From Welwitschia mirabilis (Eukaryota; Gnetophyta; Gnetopsida; Welwitschiales), in NCBI GenBank assembly GCA_051453625.1, contig JBOZIK010000001.1:154635990-154699989 (forward strand): a DNA stretch of 64,000 nucleotides. The letters run 5' to 3'. Below the pieces are notes generated by a model. It did not search any database and had not been told where the DNA came from. It worked only from the letters and a program-made list of their open reading frames with translations. This document shows positions 1 through 13,175 of the stretch, piece by piece. Numbering within the stretch: position 1 is the first letter of the stretch; each line of letters opens with the position of its first letter. The position numbers and the translations under genes are program-made.

Positions 1-249
1 AATATAAATTTAAAAGCTAATACATCTAAAAACATTAATGGAGGTGGGAAAAATGTTTACAAGAAAGTATAAAATCCACTCATGAAGAATCTTATTATTA
101 ATAAAAGGGTGGAGACTAATTGTTATCATTGAAGATAATTTTCAGAAGTTTAATGATGAAAAATCTATATCTTGAAATACCATTAAAAAATAAGGAAGTT
201 ATTTTTTAAATAAAAATCAAAAACCTCTAGTGATACAAATTTTCGATCT

Positions 250-503
250 ACTAATGAAAGCTTTTATGGATATTTTATTTGTAAATCCTTATATAGCATT
301 TAAAAATATGATGGATGTAGAGACTANNNNNNNNNNNNNNNNNNNNNNNNNNNNNNNNNNNNNNNNNNNNNNNNNNNNNNNNNNNNNNNNNNNNNNNNNN
401 NNNNNNNNNNNNNNNNNNNNNNNNNNACTAATGAAAGCTTTTATGGATATTTTATTTGTAAATCCTTATATAGCATTTAAAAATATGATGGATGTAGAGA
501 CTA
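250..503. repeat. Exact 77-bp duplication flanking a 100-N gap
   Basis: Bases 250-326 and 427-503 are the same 77 bases and lie on either side of exactly 100 N. The same arrangement recurs at four other gaps with the same 77-base length, so I read it as two contigs that overlap by one assembler word and were never merged, not as a biological repeat. The open frame running through the gap is an artefact. Confidence 0.9.
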
Positions 504-539
504 ATGATATTATTAAGTACATCACAATTTCATCTCCAA

Positions 540-3480
540 GTGAGGATTCCAAAACTATTTCTCCATGATTACACTTTCTTAAAATGTAAGGGCCCTCATT
601 AATAGACTTTGATAGAGAAACATTAAGTTAATAGTTAAGAATATTTATAATAAATTTAATTTCATTTCTCTATAAGAAGTGAGGTTTCTTATTTCCACAA
701 ATCATAGTAAAGGAAAAACTAATGCATGTATAGTCATGAATAATAAATGCTCTAATTGCCTATTTAACAAAGTAACTAACTCTTAAAATTCAGTACTATG
801 GACAATTTTTAAAGAAATAAATGATAGATTTTTTATTTTCTTAATTTATGGTCCTATTAATTTGCATGATAGGAATAACCTATGATAACAATTGGCATTT
901 ATGCTTTCTAAAGTTTTTAGATTTTATTGGAGAATTTAATAACTCAAGGATGTCAATAATAAAATTAAAGGCCATTTCCTACTTATATTTCATTAGAATT
1001 ATATATCTAGCTATATTTTAAAGAAGAATTAAATTTAATTAGTGCAAGCTTCAAATGGAATTACACAAAACATCTAAATTATATATTTAGTGATATGAGA
1101 GAAATAAAGGCACTTATTATTAGCCCTTATATAGGTTTTATATGTTTTTAATTTTATTTAAGATTATTCACTCATATTTTCATCTTTGTTAAAGCATTAC
1201 ATTATTAAATTTTTTTCATATAAGTTTAGAAGTTGATTCTAGTACTTTAAGTACTAAGAAAAAAACATCTTTGTCTTCTAAATATGGCTCTTTTTTTTTT
1301 TAAGAGAACATAAAAGTTTACTTTTTTGTAGACCACATTCTCAAGGAATACTTGGCTAGATAGATTGATGCACTAGACCATACTACAAGTGAAAAAGAAT
1401 GCCAAAGTTTCTTATAGATAGATGGGAAATAAGTAAAGATGAAAGTATGATGAAATAAGAAAGAAAATTTCATACCATCATTAATGGCTCTAAATTGATC
1501 CTTTTAATTTAATAACTTGGGAGGAATTAGCTAAAGCAAAATAAATTAAGCAAAAATGGGATCTATATTATGATAAAAGTGCTCTTATTAAAAGGAAGAT
1601 GTACTGGCCAAGGGTTCATAATTTCAAATATAAAGAAATTTTAAATGTCTTAAAATGAATGATTATCATAGTTATATTACCAAATTAATCTTTGAAAATT
1701 CAAAAATTTCTGATTCTTATAAGATTTTGGATATTCTAACTAATTATTTTAAATACTCTCTACATTAGAAGAATTTAACTCTAAATACTTGATAGTACCA
1801 TTGAATTCATTCCTGAAGTTTTCAAGACTGAACATGTTAGATTTCTTAAGAATAACACTAGTAAAGAAGAACTTATATATGTTTTATTTAGTATGTTTAA
1901 TGATAAGGCTCTAGGCTTTTGTTGCATACTTATAAAATGTTATAAAGAGAACTAGAATATTATTGATAATTATTACTTATAGTTATCTAGCCATGTTTAT
2001 GTATTCTATGAAACCTAGATTAAATAAAGAAAGGTTTAAATTACTTAAATCTACTAATAGAAATGTAATTAATAATTAGAAACCAATAACATTGTTAAAC
2101 GTTTATTTAAAAAATATGGATGAAATGTCTTGCAAAAAGACTACAATAAATTATTTCACACACTATTACTCAAGAGGAAGAAAGTTCTATTCCTAATCGA
2201 CATAGTAATAACTTTAGAAGGATATCAATGGCCATTAGATAGTAACTAGGATATGTTTTTAACCAACATTAACTATGCTAAGGGCCATGATCATATTTTC
2301 TAGAAATTCATTTTAAAGCCTATAGAAAATATTAGACTTGATTCAAGGGATTAAAATGCCTTCTTACTATTATTGATGCTTAGATGAGGTATAAAAGTTA
2401 ATACAATAATGCTTCATAATTTACCTTTTTTAATTTATCATTCTAGCTAATTCTTTAAGTAGTTTCATTAAGAAATATTAAGAAGATTGATTCTTAAGAA
2501 GTAATAGAATTAGTTGTAATTATAGAAACAAGATAAACATGCATTTTGTAAATGGCTTATTTTTCTTTATAAAGAATGAAAAAAGATATATTGGTTAATT
2601 TCTCAAGAGAACTAAGAGATATTACATACTTTCAAAATATATGATCAATTATAAGAAGCCTTTTTTACATAATAGTAGAGGTGATCTTTAGTTCTTAAAT
2701 TATAAACCCTAAAATATTATTAGATAACTTAATATTACTAAGATTAAAGGTCCATAATTATTCTTTAATGGGATAGTATCTAATATTTGGAAGTAAACTC
2801 CTAATAAAGTTAAGAAGAATATTGATAAATTAAAATTGAAGAAATTATCTTATGTATAAAAATTACTAGTATGAAATTTTATTATTTTAAGTACTTATGT
2901 TTTTTTATTACTTGTATTTGGATCCTACCTTCAACTAGTTTAAGAAACTTAAATATTTATTAAAGAGTTTGATGCGATTGATTTTAAATGGTTTTTTTCT
3001 TAAACAAATTCTCTTAAAATATGTATTATCTTTTAACTAAAAAAGGAGGACTATGACTTATTGATATCATGCTATAAGTATAATGTTTATGTGATAGATG
3101 GATCATAAATTATTTCTCATAGCATAGCATTGTTGATGATCTATTATGTTCAGCTATCATGAATAATGATTCATAATTTCATTAATAAAGATTGATTGAA
3201 AATTCCTAGTTTATCACTTTAAAGAATTTCATTTGAGGGACTTTAGTTAGAAACATATCAAAAGGATTTTTAAATATTAAATTGATAGCTCATTGGATGC
3301 AAAAGTTTTCGTATTCTTAGAATGTGTTAGTTTTTAATATAAATTATTTATCATGGGATTTGTTCAAATTCTTTACAACTCTATGCATAATATTAAGAGA
3401 TTTCATAGTTAGATATCCACTTTTCTAGAGGATAGAATAATTAGAAATGATAACACTGATTCAATATTATAACATTTGCA
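540..3480 (+). pseudogene. L1-type LINE ORF2 (endonuclease-reverse transcriptase), heavily decayed
   Basis: Non-LTR retrotransposon polyprotein that would nick target DNA and copy its own RNA. The endonuclease is visible at 841-1061: YGPINLHDRNNL followed by two stops, then GEFN at 929-940 (the family has GDFN, with an acidic metal ligand) and FKWN at 1050 for the usual FTW-N. The reverse transcriptase shows KPITLLNV at 2080-2103, a counterpart of the R-I-D-N block near 2190, and KFILKPIENI at about 2304 for the usual KFDFEKAYD block, with the catalytic Asp gone. The C-terminal PKKGGL-x-LIDI and RWIINYF block lies at 3036-3105. I could not place the YADD motif. Dozens of stops and several frameshifts exclude function. 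The limits are approximate; the start near 540 rests on a weak trace of the endonuclease N-terminus. Confidence 0.72.
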
Positions 3481-3639
3481 ATGAAAATAATTCATAAGAT
3501 TTACCTTATAAAGGAAAAAGGGTATATAATTTAATAAAGCAAAGGACAATGATTTCACAAAATTTAAATGAAAAATAGAAAAAAAATATGATATTGAAAG
3601 TATATAAATTAATATATTTTTCTATACTTCAAAAAATTG

Positions 3640-3893
3640 TACTTTTAAAACATAAGTACTTTAATTAATATCTTCTTTATAAAGGATTATCTTAGGTAGT
3701 TATCTTCACAACCTAGNNNNNNNNNNNNNNNNNNNNNNNNNNNNNNNNNNNNNNNNNNNNNNNNNNNNNNNNNNNNNNNNNNNNNNNNNNNNNNNNNNNN
3801 NNNNNNNNNNNNNNNNTACTTTTAAAACATAAGTACTTTAATTAATATCTTCTTTATAAAGGATTATCTTAGGTAGTTATCTTCACAACCTAG
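3640..3893. repeat. Exact 77-bp duplication flanking a 100-N gap
   Basis: Bases 3640-3716 and 3817-3893 are identical and flank 100 N. This is a contig-overlap artefact of the same form as at 250-503. Confidence 0.9.
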
Positions 3894-3899
3894 GGTTGT

Positions 3900-6800
3900 A
3901 TTCCATTTTTTTCCTTCTACATAATAATGGTAAATCATTTAAACATACATTCATAACATGTAATTTTACTATTAAATCCTATATGTGGACTAGTAATGAC
4001 TTTTAGATATGAAAGATAGATAAAAATATTTATAGTTGTTGAAGATAATCCTAGCCTATTGAAGGCCAATTCCTTTATCTAATATTTCGTGTAACTTTGT
4101 ATTTTACATTATTAATGGTGATTTCAATGTAAAGTTCTTTTTAAAGTATAATTTTTTTCCTTTCTAGGTTTTTAGGACAAATCTAAAATTTTATAGGATG
4201 TTGTATTTAGCAATTTTAAAAAAGGATATCATAATATTAACCACCTATAGAATTCAATTCCACTAATCTAAGTTAAGAGGAGATTGTAAGCATTTTGCTC
4301 ATGCATAGAAGGTTTAGATTTAGGTTAATTATGATATGCAAACTCTTTAGCGCTAGTTTAATGGACCTTGTTCAATGTACAGGGTCCCCTAAGATGCCTC
4401 TTCTAATTGAGCTTATTACATTCTACTTCATACCTAGCTATTGACTATTGTTTCTCTGATAGTGGAGTATTAGTAAATACATCTTTCTTTTTTTACCAGA
4501 ACTTGACATTTTTGGAATTTGATACCCTCTATAACTACATGCATGAAACTTTAATGTCTAATATTACATAAACTTCATTTATTTTTAGAGATATGCACAT
4601 TTAAAGAATACTAATAAGTGTTCAACTATCAAAATATTATTAATAGAACATAATAGGATAAATATAATGGTAAATAACTTCATAATCTATGAGAGAATAC
4701 ATCACAAAAGAAGCTAAATCTAGAAATGATATCAAAAGTCTTCAAGTTCCACTGTCCAATGATCACATAGATACAAAACAAGTGTCCATGTATCCCATTA
4801 AAAGGGGATGAATCATTAGTTTGTTATGTACGTGTATCACCTTTTTCATCCTTCTAGTAACTATATAAGTAGAACCTATAGCTACTATTATAGGGGTCTT
4901 TCATTTAGCCTCTTCACCACTCGATCTTACTAGTTTGACTCATTAGAAGAACATTCCTAAGCTATTAGAGTAGTAATACATCTTATGTATACTTTCCAAG
5001 AAGTACCTATGCACCTTGCAAAGGATGCATCAAAACTATGATGATATTTTATGACAAAAATTAATGGAATAAGTGTTTATACTTAAAAATCCTAATATTA
5101 TTTTTTTAATTTTTATTTTAATACATAATGTTAAAAATATTATGAATGCTTGTACTACTTGAAAAGGTAATAATTCTCTTTTCTTGCTCCTATATCCTTT
5201 GTTAGATAGATATTTAGGATATAATAGTGCTTATAAATAATGTATTCTAGTATATTTTATTACTTTTTTTATGTTACATAATCCCCAATATCTGTACTTT
5301 ACATACATAAGTAGTTTAGCTATTTAACAAAGTGTTTGATTATTCTTCTAATAGTTGATTTTGATATGTGTTGTAGAAGAATTAGCTTTTATAAGAAGCC
5401 ATTTTCAAAATTTTCAATACTAGTTTTAAAGTCAAGATTTAGATAATAAATAAAACTAGGTTATTTAAGGATTCCCCTTAAAACAAATATTTTAATGATA
5501 AATATATGGGATTATAATTGCATCAATATATGTTATTACATGCTTTTATCNNNNNNNNNNNNNNNNNNNNNNNNNNNNNNNNNNNNNNNNNNNNNNNNNN
5601 NNNNNNNNNNNNNNNNNNNNNNNNNNNNNNNNNNNNNNNNNNNNNNNNNNCCCCTTAAAACAAATATTTTAATGATAAATATATGGGATTATAATTGCAT
5701 CAATATATGTTATTACATGCTTTTATCCATTTTCATCACATTAATCTAACATAATTAATAATAATTTCTAGACATATCACATGCCTTGTTCATTTACATT
5801 GAAGATAATTATTAAATATCCCCTTGCTATTATCTCAACACTCCTTGAAGAGAATAATAAAATTCATGATTTTGGAAACTAACATATGGCTTAAGTTCTA
5901 CACAAGCCATGTATGTTAGACCTAGAAATAAGAATCATACCATAGGCTAGTCCTCTTAATAAAAGCCTCAAAAATAGTTTTATTATAAAAAAATATAATA
6001 TGTTTCTCAACTTTTATCAAAAAGTAAAAGATCTATTGAATGGTAAATTTAAAAAGATAAATCACAAATTTTTGTAATTAAAGGAAGAAAGAAATCATGA
6101 TAAATAATGATAAGGTGCAATTCTCAATGGAACATGGTAGTTGACATATTGATAAGTCAACTTTATTATTCTAATAATAGTATTATCACTCATTTATGAG
6201 TTGTTAAACTCACATCTTCCCTATTTGGTAAGTATTCAAACTTACATTTTCCATTTGATAAGTTCCTAAAATTAAATTTTCAAGATAAATAATGTATACA
6301 CATTCTCAAATCAATTTTCCATGGTAAAACTTTGTCATGATAAATTCTCCCACTCTAAATTTGACTTCATAAAACTCTGCAAGGGGCTTGTTCTAGCAAA
6401 TATATGCATATGTGTTTTTGTATTTCCTAGGGTTAAGGTCTAAGATGTTTATGATATTATTATATTTAAAGATGTTTATGATATTATTATATTTAACATA
6501 AAGAGGGTTTTTATTAGGATCATCTTATTAGAAAATAAAGTTTATTATTAGGGTATGTTATTATGTAATAAATAAGTCCAAATAAGATGGTTATAAGTAA
6601 AGGAAAAATTAGTTGTAAACTTTTTCTTTACTTAGTATTGGATTTATCCATGTTTATATTGGTCCACTTAAAGTTGATATGATTATGTTTATCTTTTAGA
6701 TAAGTTAGTTGTAGTTATTACTATAATAGATCCACTTAATATTAGATATATTCATCTTTATATTGGATTTATTTATTAAACATTTAGAGCACATACATTA

Positions 6801-7510
6801 GAAAAATTATAGCATTGATTATTTATTAATAATAGCATTGATCTTATCAAATAGATCTATCTTCTATGCCTTCTCTCTAAGGTTATTGGTGGTCATTGTG
6901 AGTTTATTAAACATTGCAACCAAAGTGAGTAAGCCTTATTGATGGGTAACTTATATGACAAAATAAGTGTCGAAAGTATCACAAAATAATATTAAAAACT
7001 ATAAAATAACACTAGAAAAATGTAGAAACTATGTTACTACTAACCTAAAATAAGCACACATCATTAAATAAAATACATCAAAGGCTTACTAAATAACTAG
7101 CTGAGACTTAACCATTTAGTTCAAAATTCATCATCACAATAGTCTTGTGATGAAATTACTTAAACTAGTTAGGTTATTTATTGAAGTTTAATTACTATGT
7201 ACATAGATTACACCAAGGTGAAATACTAAAATAAATAAAACATAACAAAGGTTAAATAAACTGCTGAGTAATACTTCTTTCTAAGTAATAAAATTATCCT
7301 AGTTTATGTTTAGTTAGACAAATAGAAGTGAAATAGAAGTAACATTACTTTTTCAAGTAATAAAGTATGCACACAATGATACTCAAATGCTTTTCAGCTT
7401 TATATTGAAATACCAATTGTTACATAAAGATTAGCTAACAAACTATGTTCTCCTTTATAGGTAATACTATGAAATGAAGGAAAATGCTGCTGATACCTTT
7501 GCAAGCTAGC
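3900..7510. other. Non-coding AT-rich stretch
   Basis: I see no coding region with family resemblance on either strand. Minor structure: TATATAA at 4862 followed by a C/T-rich stretch to about 5060, which could be the promoter part of an old LTR but has no second copy here to prove it; and a 27-bp unit repeated twice in tandem at about 6443-6497. The short frame spanning the gap at 5551-5650 is an artefact of duplicated flanks. Confidence 0.5.
5474..5727. repeat. Exact 77-bp duplication flanking a 100-N gap
   Basis: Bases 5474-5550 and 5651-5727 are identical on either side of 100 N. Same contig-overlap artefact. Confidence 0.9.
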
Positions 7511-7519
7511 TGAAATTCC

Positions 7520-10480
7520 CTAGCTTGACGTTTTTGCCTTGAATATTCCTAGAAACTTTTTGCAATCTCCACCTTTGGTAGTGATCATATTATTATCCCT
7601 TGATAGTTTTTTTATTTCCATTCTTTGCTCTTGAGGAATAGGTATGTGATTGGGGCTGTTATGTTGATTTGCTACCTCAATCTTCTCTCTCATCTTCATG
7701 CCACTTGGCATCCTGTACCTCAAATGTGATAATGAAATATATGCATACTAACCCACTAGCATACTAAATAACTAACATATAGACTAGTGAGCATAAAAAT
7801 AGATAAAAACATCTATTTGATAATGAAATATATAATTAAGATAATGAAAAACACTTCATTAATTAGCAAGGTTTACATAAAATTCATCCATCCCTTAAAA
7901 AAAAAGCTATTTATAAGAGATAAAAAATGGAGAACCTTATTATTTTGCTTTCCTTCTTTTCAAAATGAAAGGGTGCTCCTCATTAGATTCTGACTCTTTC
8001 CTTTGTCTAATTAGTTAGATAGATTGTTTTGCCTTTTCCAGAGCCCCTAAGATTTTTATTTATTCCTCTTGAAGAGTAGGATTATTTAAATCTATGACCT
8101 TCATTTCTATCTAATCTAGAGCTACTTTTCTGCCCTAGTCTTTGCCTTATGGAGGAGCTCTTGATTAGGTTGGTTCTCCTCTCTTTCTATTGGGGGTTAA
8201 AGGAGATTTTGTTTTGGGACTTAAGGGTGCACATTTTATTTTTGAATTTGTCCTAATTTGTTATTCTAATATTGAGTTTTAGAGGAACTATATACATCTC
8301 AGATGAATCTTTATTCTCTAATTTTCAAAAGCTATCTGCAAATATGCCCCTCAGCATAGTTATGTTCTAAACAATTTAATCTCTAAAAGAACATAACTAC
8401 TAAAAATCCTAAGAGGATATTGCAAAAAGTTTAACATATGATTTACATTCTTTCAAAATCCTACAAAATTTTGTTATAGTATAATTCAAAAAAATTCTTT
8501 AGTTCTCTTATGGGAACTTCCATTTCTTTCTAAATAATTTTAATTAACAGTGCTCTAATATCTCTTTTTAAATTATTAAAAATGTGCATCAGCTTTGACC
8601 ATCCCCCAGAAGTTTTTTGAATAATGCTCTCTAAATGTTATTTCAAATTGTTAATAAAATTGTATAACTTCTAGGAATGCTATTCAAGACTACATGGCAT
8701 ATCCAATTCCTCATGTCCAAACCCAATTTTCTTACTCAACTTTACTTTCATGAGGTAAAGCTCATAAAATAAACTCATGTTCTTATTCTCCCAATGCTAA
8801 ATAATGAGCTAGATATGCTTAGGATGTATTAATTTAAAATCCTTCTTTAACTCTACATAATATTATCTCAGAATATCAATAATGCTAGATTTGATTCTAT
8901 CTTCTATCTTACAAGTTAAAGTTAAAAAAGTTAAAGAAATATCCTAGACTAAACTTATTACTCTCTTAATTTCCTCCTTTATTTCTAAAGAAAATTATTT
9001 TATTGAAGAATAAAGTAAAGACTAGCTAAAAGAGTTTGCTTCTCTCATTCAATTCTTAAGAGTCTTATTTTCTTCTATTAATTAATTCATGACTCTCTTA
9101 TGTGCTTCTACGAGGGATTGATACTATCACAAAGAACTTTGAGCTTCATGCCATTTTTTCCTATGCTTCTTTATGAATTTTTATAAATCCTCATTTATTC
9201 CCTACACATAAATTTTATTTAATAATTCTCTAGTAAAGGATAGCAGAACTTCATGATTTATAAAGATAAAAAATTTTTGTTAATTCTTAATATATTTAGC
9301 ATAATACTTTTTACTTGAAGCCAAATTCTGTAATAGAAATACTAACATGTCTGGCCTTTCTCCTGGAGAATTTTTCAATTCTCCTCTATCTTCGGTAGCT
9401 AACTCAAGTTTAATAATGTATCCATAAGTCCTTTATAATTTCTTACTCACTTCGTTAAAGGATTTAGAGTGTTAAATATCTTCTTCTCGATTGGTAATCT
9501 CTCAATGTATCTATTCATTATTTTATTTTCTTGATTTAATTTTTGTTTTAAAAATTCATTTTCAACTTTTAGATTACCAACCTAATCTTGCAATGTTGAA
9601 AATTCTTCTTTCTACCTAGACAAATTTGAATTTCATCTTTAACTAAATTCAAATAACTATAGAGGCTATTCAATTTGTCTTCCTCTAGTTCTTTGGAGAA
9701 TTAGCTAGACTAAAATTGATGGAAAAGAAAAGGTCCTTCAAATCTGAACTGGATTAAGTCCTATGGTAAACTTGAAGAGGATGGAAATGAAGGTAGACTT
9801 TGAAAAGAAGAAGAAGATTTCCCCAAGTCTAGTTGGGTTGTCTTATGTCCTTGAGTTTTCAGAAGAACTAACTCCTTAATCCCAAATAAACTTTAAATAG
9901 AAACCTTAACGTAAGACTTATTCGGTTAAAATGGAACTTTATGTTTACTCAAAATTTCAGTGATTAGAGAAGAAAATTCAACTCATACTACTCTTGAAGC
10001 TCTAATTCCAACTCATATTTAATTTTGTGATATGTATTATCATCCCCAAAAGGATCCCTTCTACAATATTCACATTGGTTTAGTTCATCTTATCCTTTAC
10101 TAATTCTATCATATAGAGACCAGGTAATGTGATACCCTTTTAATTGTAAATAATAAGTACCAAATTATTAGACATGATTATATAAATAATGAATAATTTT
10201 GGCTCTATGTTCTTGTTACTAGTATTTTTCCTTGAAATACCACCTATCCTAGCAGACTCATACTTAGATTTTTATCTTCTTTTCTACTAGTGTCATCTAT
10301 GGAATTCCCTCTAGGTGGTAGGTGCAAAATTTTTCTTATGTCATTTTGGATAATTACTCTTCATGGATTTACTATAGTGGCTTTTAATATGGTTTTAACA
10401 TCATTGATTCTTAATTTTTTGTAAAATTCATATACAAATTATAAAAAGAATCTATTACTCAGGGTAAGCCACTCATATCA
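7520..10480 (-). pseudogene. Long decayed protein: plant-transposon-protein-like N-terminus, coiled-coil middle
   Basis: Reading the minus strand from about 10480 down gives a broken frame. The first part (10480-10030) contains VYEFYKKLRIND, KATIVNP, then ILHLPPRGNSIDD, later IIWYLLFTIK and NQCEYCRRDPFGDDNTYH. The order of an AFY-like block, a strand block and an LP-x-x-G block resembles the putative plant transposon protein domain found in extra ORFs of plant LTR retrotransposons. The middle (about 9600-8900) is Glu/Lys/Leu-rich heptads such as NLKVENEFLKQKLNQEN and looks like a coiled coil. The tail (8200-7520) is basic and includes the only uninterrupted piece, 67 codons at 7520-7723. Stops are mostly TAG/TAA at likely Gln. 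It could be a gag-like or accessory ORF of an old LTR element. No protease or polymerase is seen beside it in this orientation. Confidence 0.42.
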
Positions 10481-11519
10481 CCTCAAATTAATAAGTCTTT
10501 ATTTAAATTCCATTAAGTAGGGGTATAAAAGAACTTGAGTAAAATTTAATATCAAAATGACCCTGCATTCTATAAAAATTTATACTAGAGTTGAAATTAA
10601 AAAAGGACAAATGTATATATAAAAGAGAAATTCTTGCAAGTCTTACAATAGAGGACCTTCAAAAATAGCTTATTAAGTAAAACTTGATTTCTAGATAAAT
10701 AAACTTTATTTAGCTATATGTAAAATCATTGCTTGTATTAAATTAATTAATCTCCCCTTAAGTGAAGTTTAGCATGCTCCTAAATGCTTAAATTATAGTA
10801 TTATTTATACCTAAAAGTTTCACTCTATGATATTCTACCATGGTCGAGAAGCTCAAAAATAAGAAAATGGCTAAACATGATAAAGTAAAAATGCAAGGTA
10901 AATGTAGAAATTACTAACCTATTTCCTACTTAAAATAGGAAAAACTCATACTTACTATTATATTTAATTCACATAATTGAGCAATAAATGAGAGATCTTA
11001 CTATAAAAAATAGTTACAACTAGAAATTTTTGTACTTTGCTGATGTTGAAAAAATTTGAATGTAGATTTTGCAAGGTGAAAGTCTGGAAATTTCACTAAG
11101 TTGGAGATAAAATTGCACACACTGATGTGGTTAATGCAACATTTAGTTGACATTGTGATGGGGATCATCAAAAATGAAAAGGAATCATCAAGAATAACTT
11201 TAAGTGGAATGATGAGGTAATTAGAATGCATATTTAAGTGGTGGCCACCCTCTATAGTACTAGATTAGACAAGGGTCATTGAGGACTCATGAGTTCTTAA
11301 CAAGGGCTATCAAATCTATTATGGAGATAATTCAAAGAGTTTGAAGGTGATCATTAAGAACTCATGAGTTCTCTATGGAGTCCTTTAAATTCTTACTATC
11401 GCCATAATGAAGGCAGGTGTAAATAAAAAGATAGAGTCTTGTGTTAGAGTTATAGAGAGAAATTGAGGAAGGTTATAAAGAATGAGATCTTCCTCTTTTA
11501 AAAAGCAAGTTTGAAAGAT
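10481..11519. other. No gene seen
   Basis: AT-rich sequence without recognisable coding similarity. The phrase ACTCATGAGTTCT occurs twice (about 11285 and 11361), part of a loose repeat that leads into the degenerate array that follows. Confidence 0.4.
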
Positions 11520-12235
11520 TAAACTTAGCTTAAATATGATCCAAAGCTTTAGCTTTGAGCTAGTGTCAGTTAATTTTTGGAACTTGCACTCCTAGGATTA
11601 GGCTTAAAATTTGATTTAAAGTTTTGACTTTAGATTAGTATCAGTCAATTAGATGATTCTTTTCTTTTAATCACAAGATAAAAAAAATACTTGGATTGAT
11701 TTGAAATCCAATTTAAAGTCTAAATATGAAGTTTGTATCAGTCGATCTGTGATACATATTTGAATGCAAGTTTTTAAAGCAAGGAAGATGATTAATTTGG
11801 CTTGAAATCTAATTTAAAGTTTCGGATTTGAGTTGGTATCAGCCAAAGGATTTAAGTTTTAAATGGCTAATTTGAAATTTAACCTAAAGTTTTGGCTTTG
11901 GATTGGTATTAATCAGATAAATGATCTTCCTTCTTCTGATGACTTTAAGGTTTGATTTACAATGGAATTCTGCTAAAGAAAAACATTAATAATTTTTCTT
12001 TCTTATCCTTTTTTGAAAAAATAAAATAAATTATTTTTTGAGTTAATAAATATGATCTAAAAATTTTATTTTTATTAAAAGATATCGATATGTTTCTGCT
12101 AATTGTTTGATGATGTGGCTTACAATAGTAAGATTTGATGAATCTCTGTAGTGGCATATAGTTCAAAAAATTTAAATTGATCATAAATCAATTTAAAGTC
12201 TCTACTTTAAGTTGAATCTTAGTCGATTTGAAATT
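11520..12235 (+). repeat. Degenerate repeat array, about six units of 70-100 bp
   Basis: A phrase of the form (A)ATTTAAAGTTTTGGCTTTG followed by GATTGGTATCAGTCGATT recurs near 11545, 11617, 11712, 11811, 11880 and 12188 with heavy divergence. Spacing is about 70-100 bp except before the last copy, which comes after some 300 bp. It sits upstream of a TATAAAT at about 12399 and a possible primer-binding site at 12546, so it may be the upstream part of an LTR with internal repeats. Function unknown. Confidence 0.5.
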
Positions 12236-12545
12236 CCTTGATTCAAGAATTGCTTAAATATCCATGCTAACACTTCGCATACTTCTACTATTTGGTAAAA
12301 CCAGTATCACTTTTATCAAATCTTTCAGTTTAAAAACAAATATGTGTGCATAACTTAATTGAATTACACTTGTTAGATAAGAGAGTAATATTTCTGCTAT
12401 AAATTCTATTTCTTTCATGCTAATCATCCACCACTCTTCATTTAAACTTAAGAATTTCTTTACTCAATTATATTCTACTTTTTGTCTTTTTTCATCCTTT
12501 AATCTCTATAGCTTACATTCCTACTCCTTCTCCTATTGCTACCTT

Positions 12546-12556
12546 TGGTATCGAGA
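12546..12556 (+). promoter_or_regulatory. Possible tRNA-iMet-type primer-binding site
   Basis: TGGTATCGAGA resembles TGGTATCAGAGC, the initiator-Met primer-binding site common in plant LTR elements, with one base missing or changed. It follows a C/T-rich stretch and a TATA-like motif and precedes a gag-like trace. Weak by itself. Confidence 0.3.
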
Positions 12557-12719
12557 AGGTCAAGCATAGTTTATTTAGCTTGGGTTCTATGCAAATAGAC
12601 ATGTGCATTAGCACTGTAGATCCTTATCACCTAAAATATTTGTTAGGTCTATAAATGTAATTTAATAGTTTTAATACTATGATTATAAATTAACTACTAA
12701 GGTTTTAAATACTTTGTAT

Positions 12720-13175
12720 TACTTCATTACTATGGCTAGTAAGGATTAGTATAAAACTGGTTTCATTTCTCCAAGATTTGGTCCTTTCACTTATTACTTA
12801 GTGAGCGAGTATCTAAGGTTAATGAGTGAAGAATTACATTGGCAGCTCAATTATGAGAATTAATTTGTGATATTTCTTTGGGTTATCTAGCTAAACAGAT
12901 GTAGGTACTAGAGAAGAAGGTCAATCAGCTTCAAGCACTAATCTTGTTCTAAACCTTGCTACATTAAGTTTTAATAAAGAAAATATAAAAAGGATAATAT
13001 GGGATGCTAAACCTTATTGAAACTTTTGGCTAGCCCACCCAAAAAAATTGATATTCTAACTAAATCTCTAGGTGAGATGCATCTCTTATCTTTGGATGAG
13101 AATTTTGTAAGGTCAACATCAAAGACTAGGCATTCTCACAAGAGGATTAAATTTTGTATTCACTTTAAGAATTGA
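12720..13175 (+). pseudogene. Gag-like trace with coiled coil
   Basis: Starting near an ATG at 12732 there is a broken frame whose clearest part is at 12884-12943: YLAKQM, a stop, then VLEKKVNQLQALI, a leucine heptad pattern typical of a short coiled coil. A second frame downstream is basic and Ser/Thr-rich. The position after a possible primer-binding site suggests a gag. No zinc knuckle or polymerase follows. I do not recognise the family. Confidence 0.28.

Noticed and set aside
230-568. 112-codon frame through a run of N
   Set aside because: Exists only because a 77-base duplicate sits on both sides of the gap; the protein repeats itself exactly.
4862-5060. LTR promoter with TATATAA
   Set aside because: Only a TATA-like word and a pyrimidine-rich stretch; no second copy, primer-binding site or coding region to support it.
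11001-11231. 76-codon minus-strand frame
   Set aside because: No domain, no neighbour and no codon bias; open by chance in AT-rich sequence.
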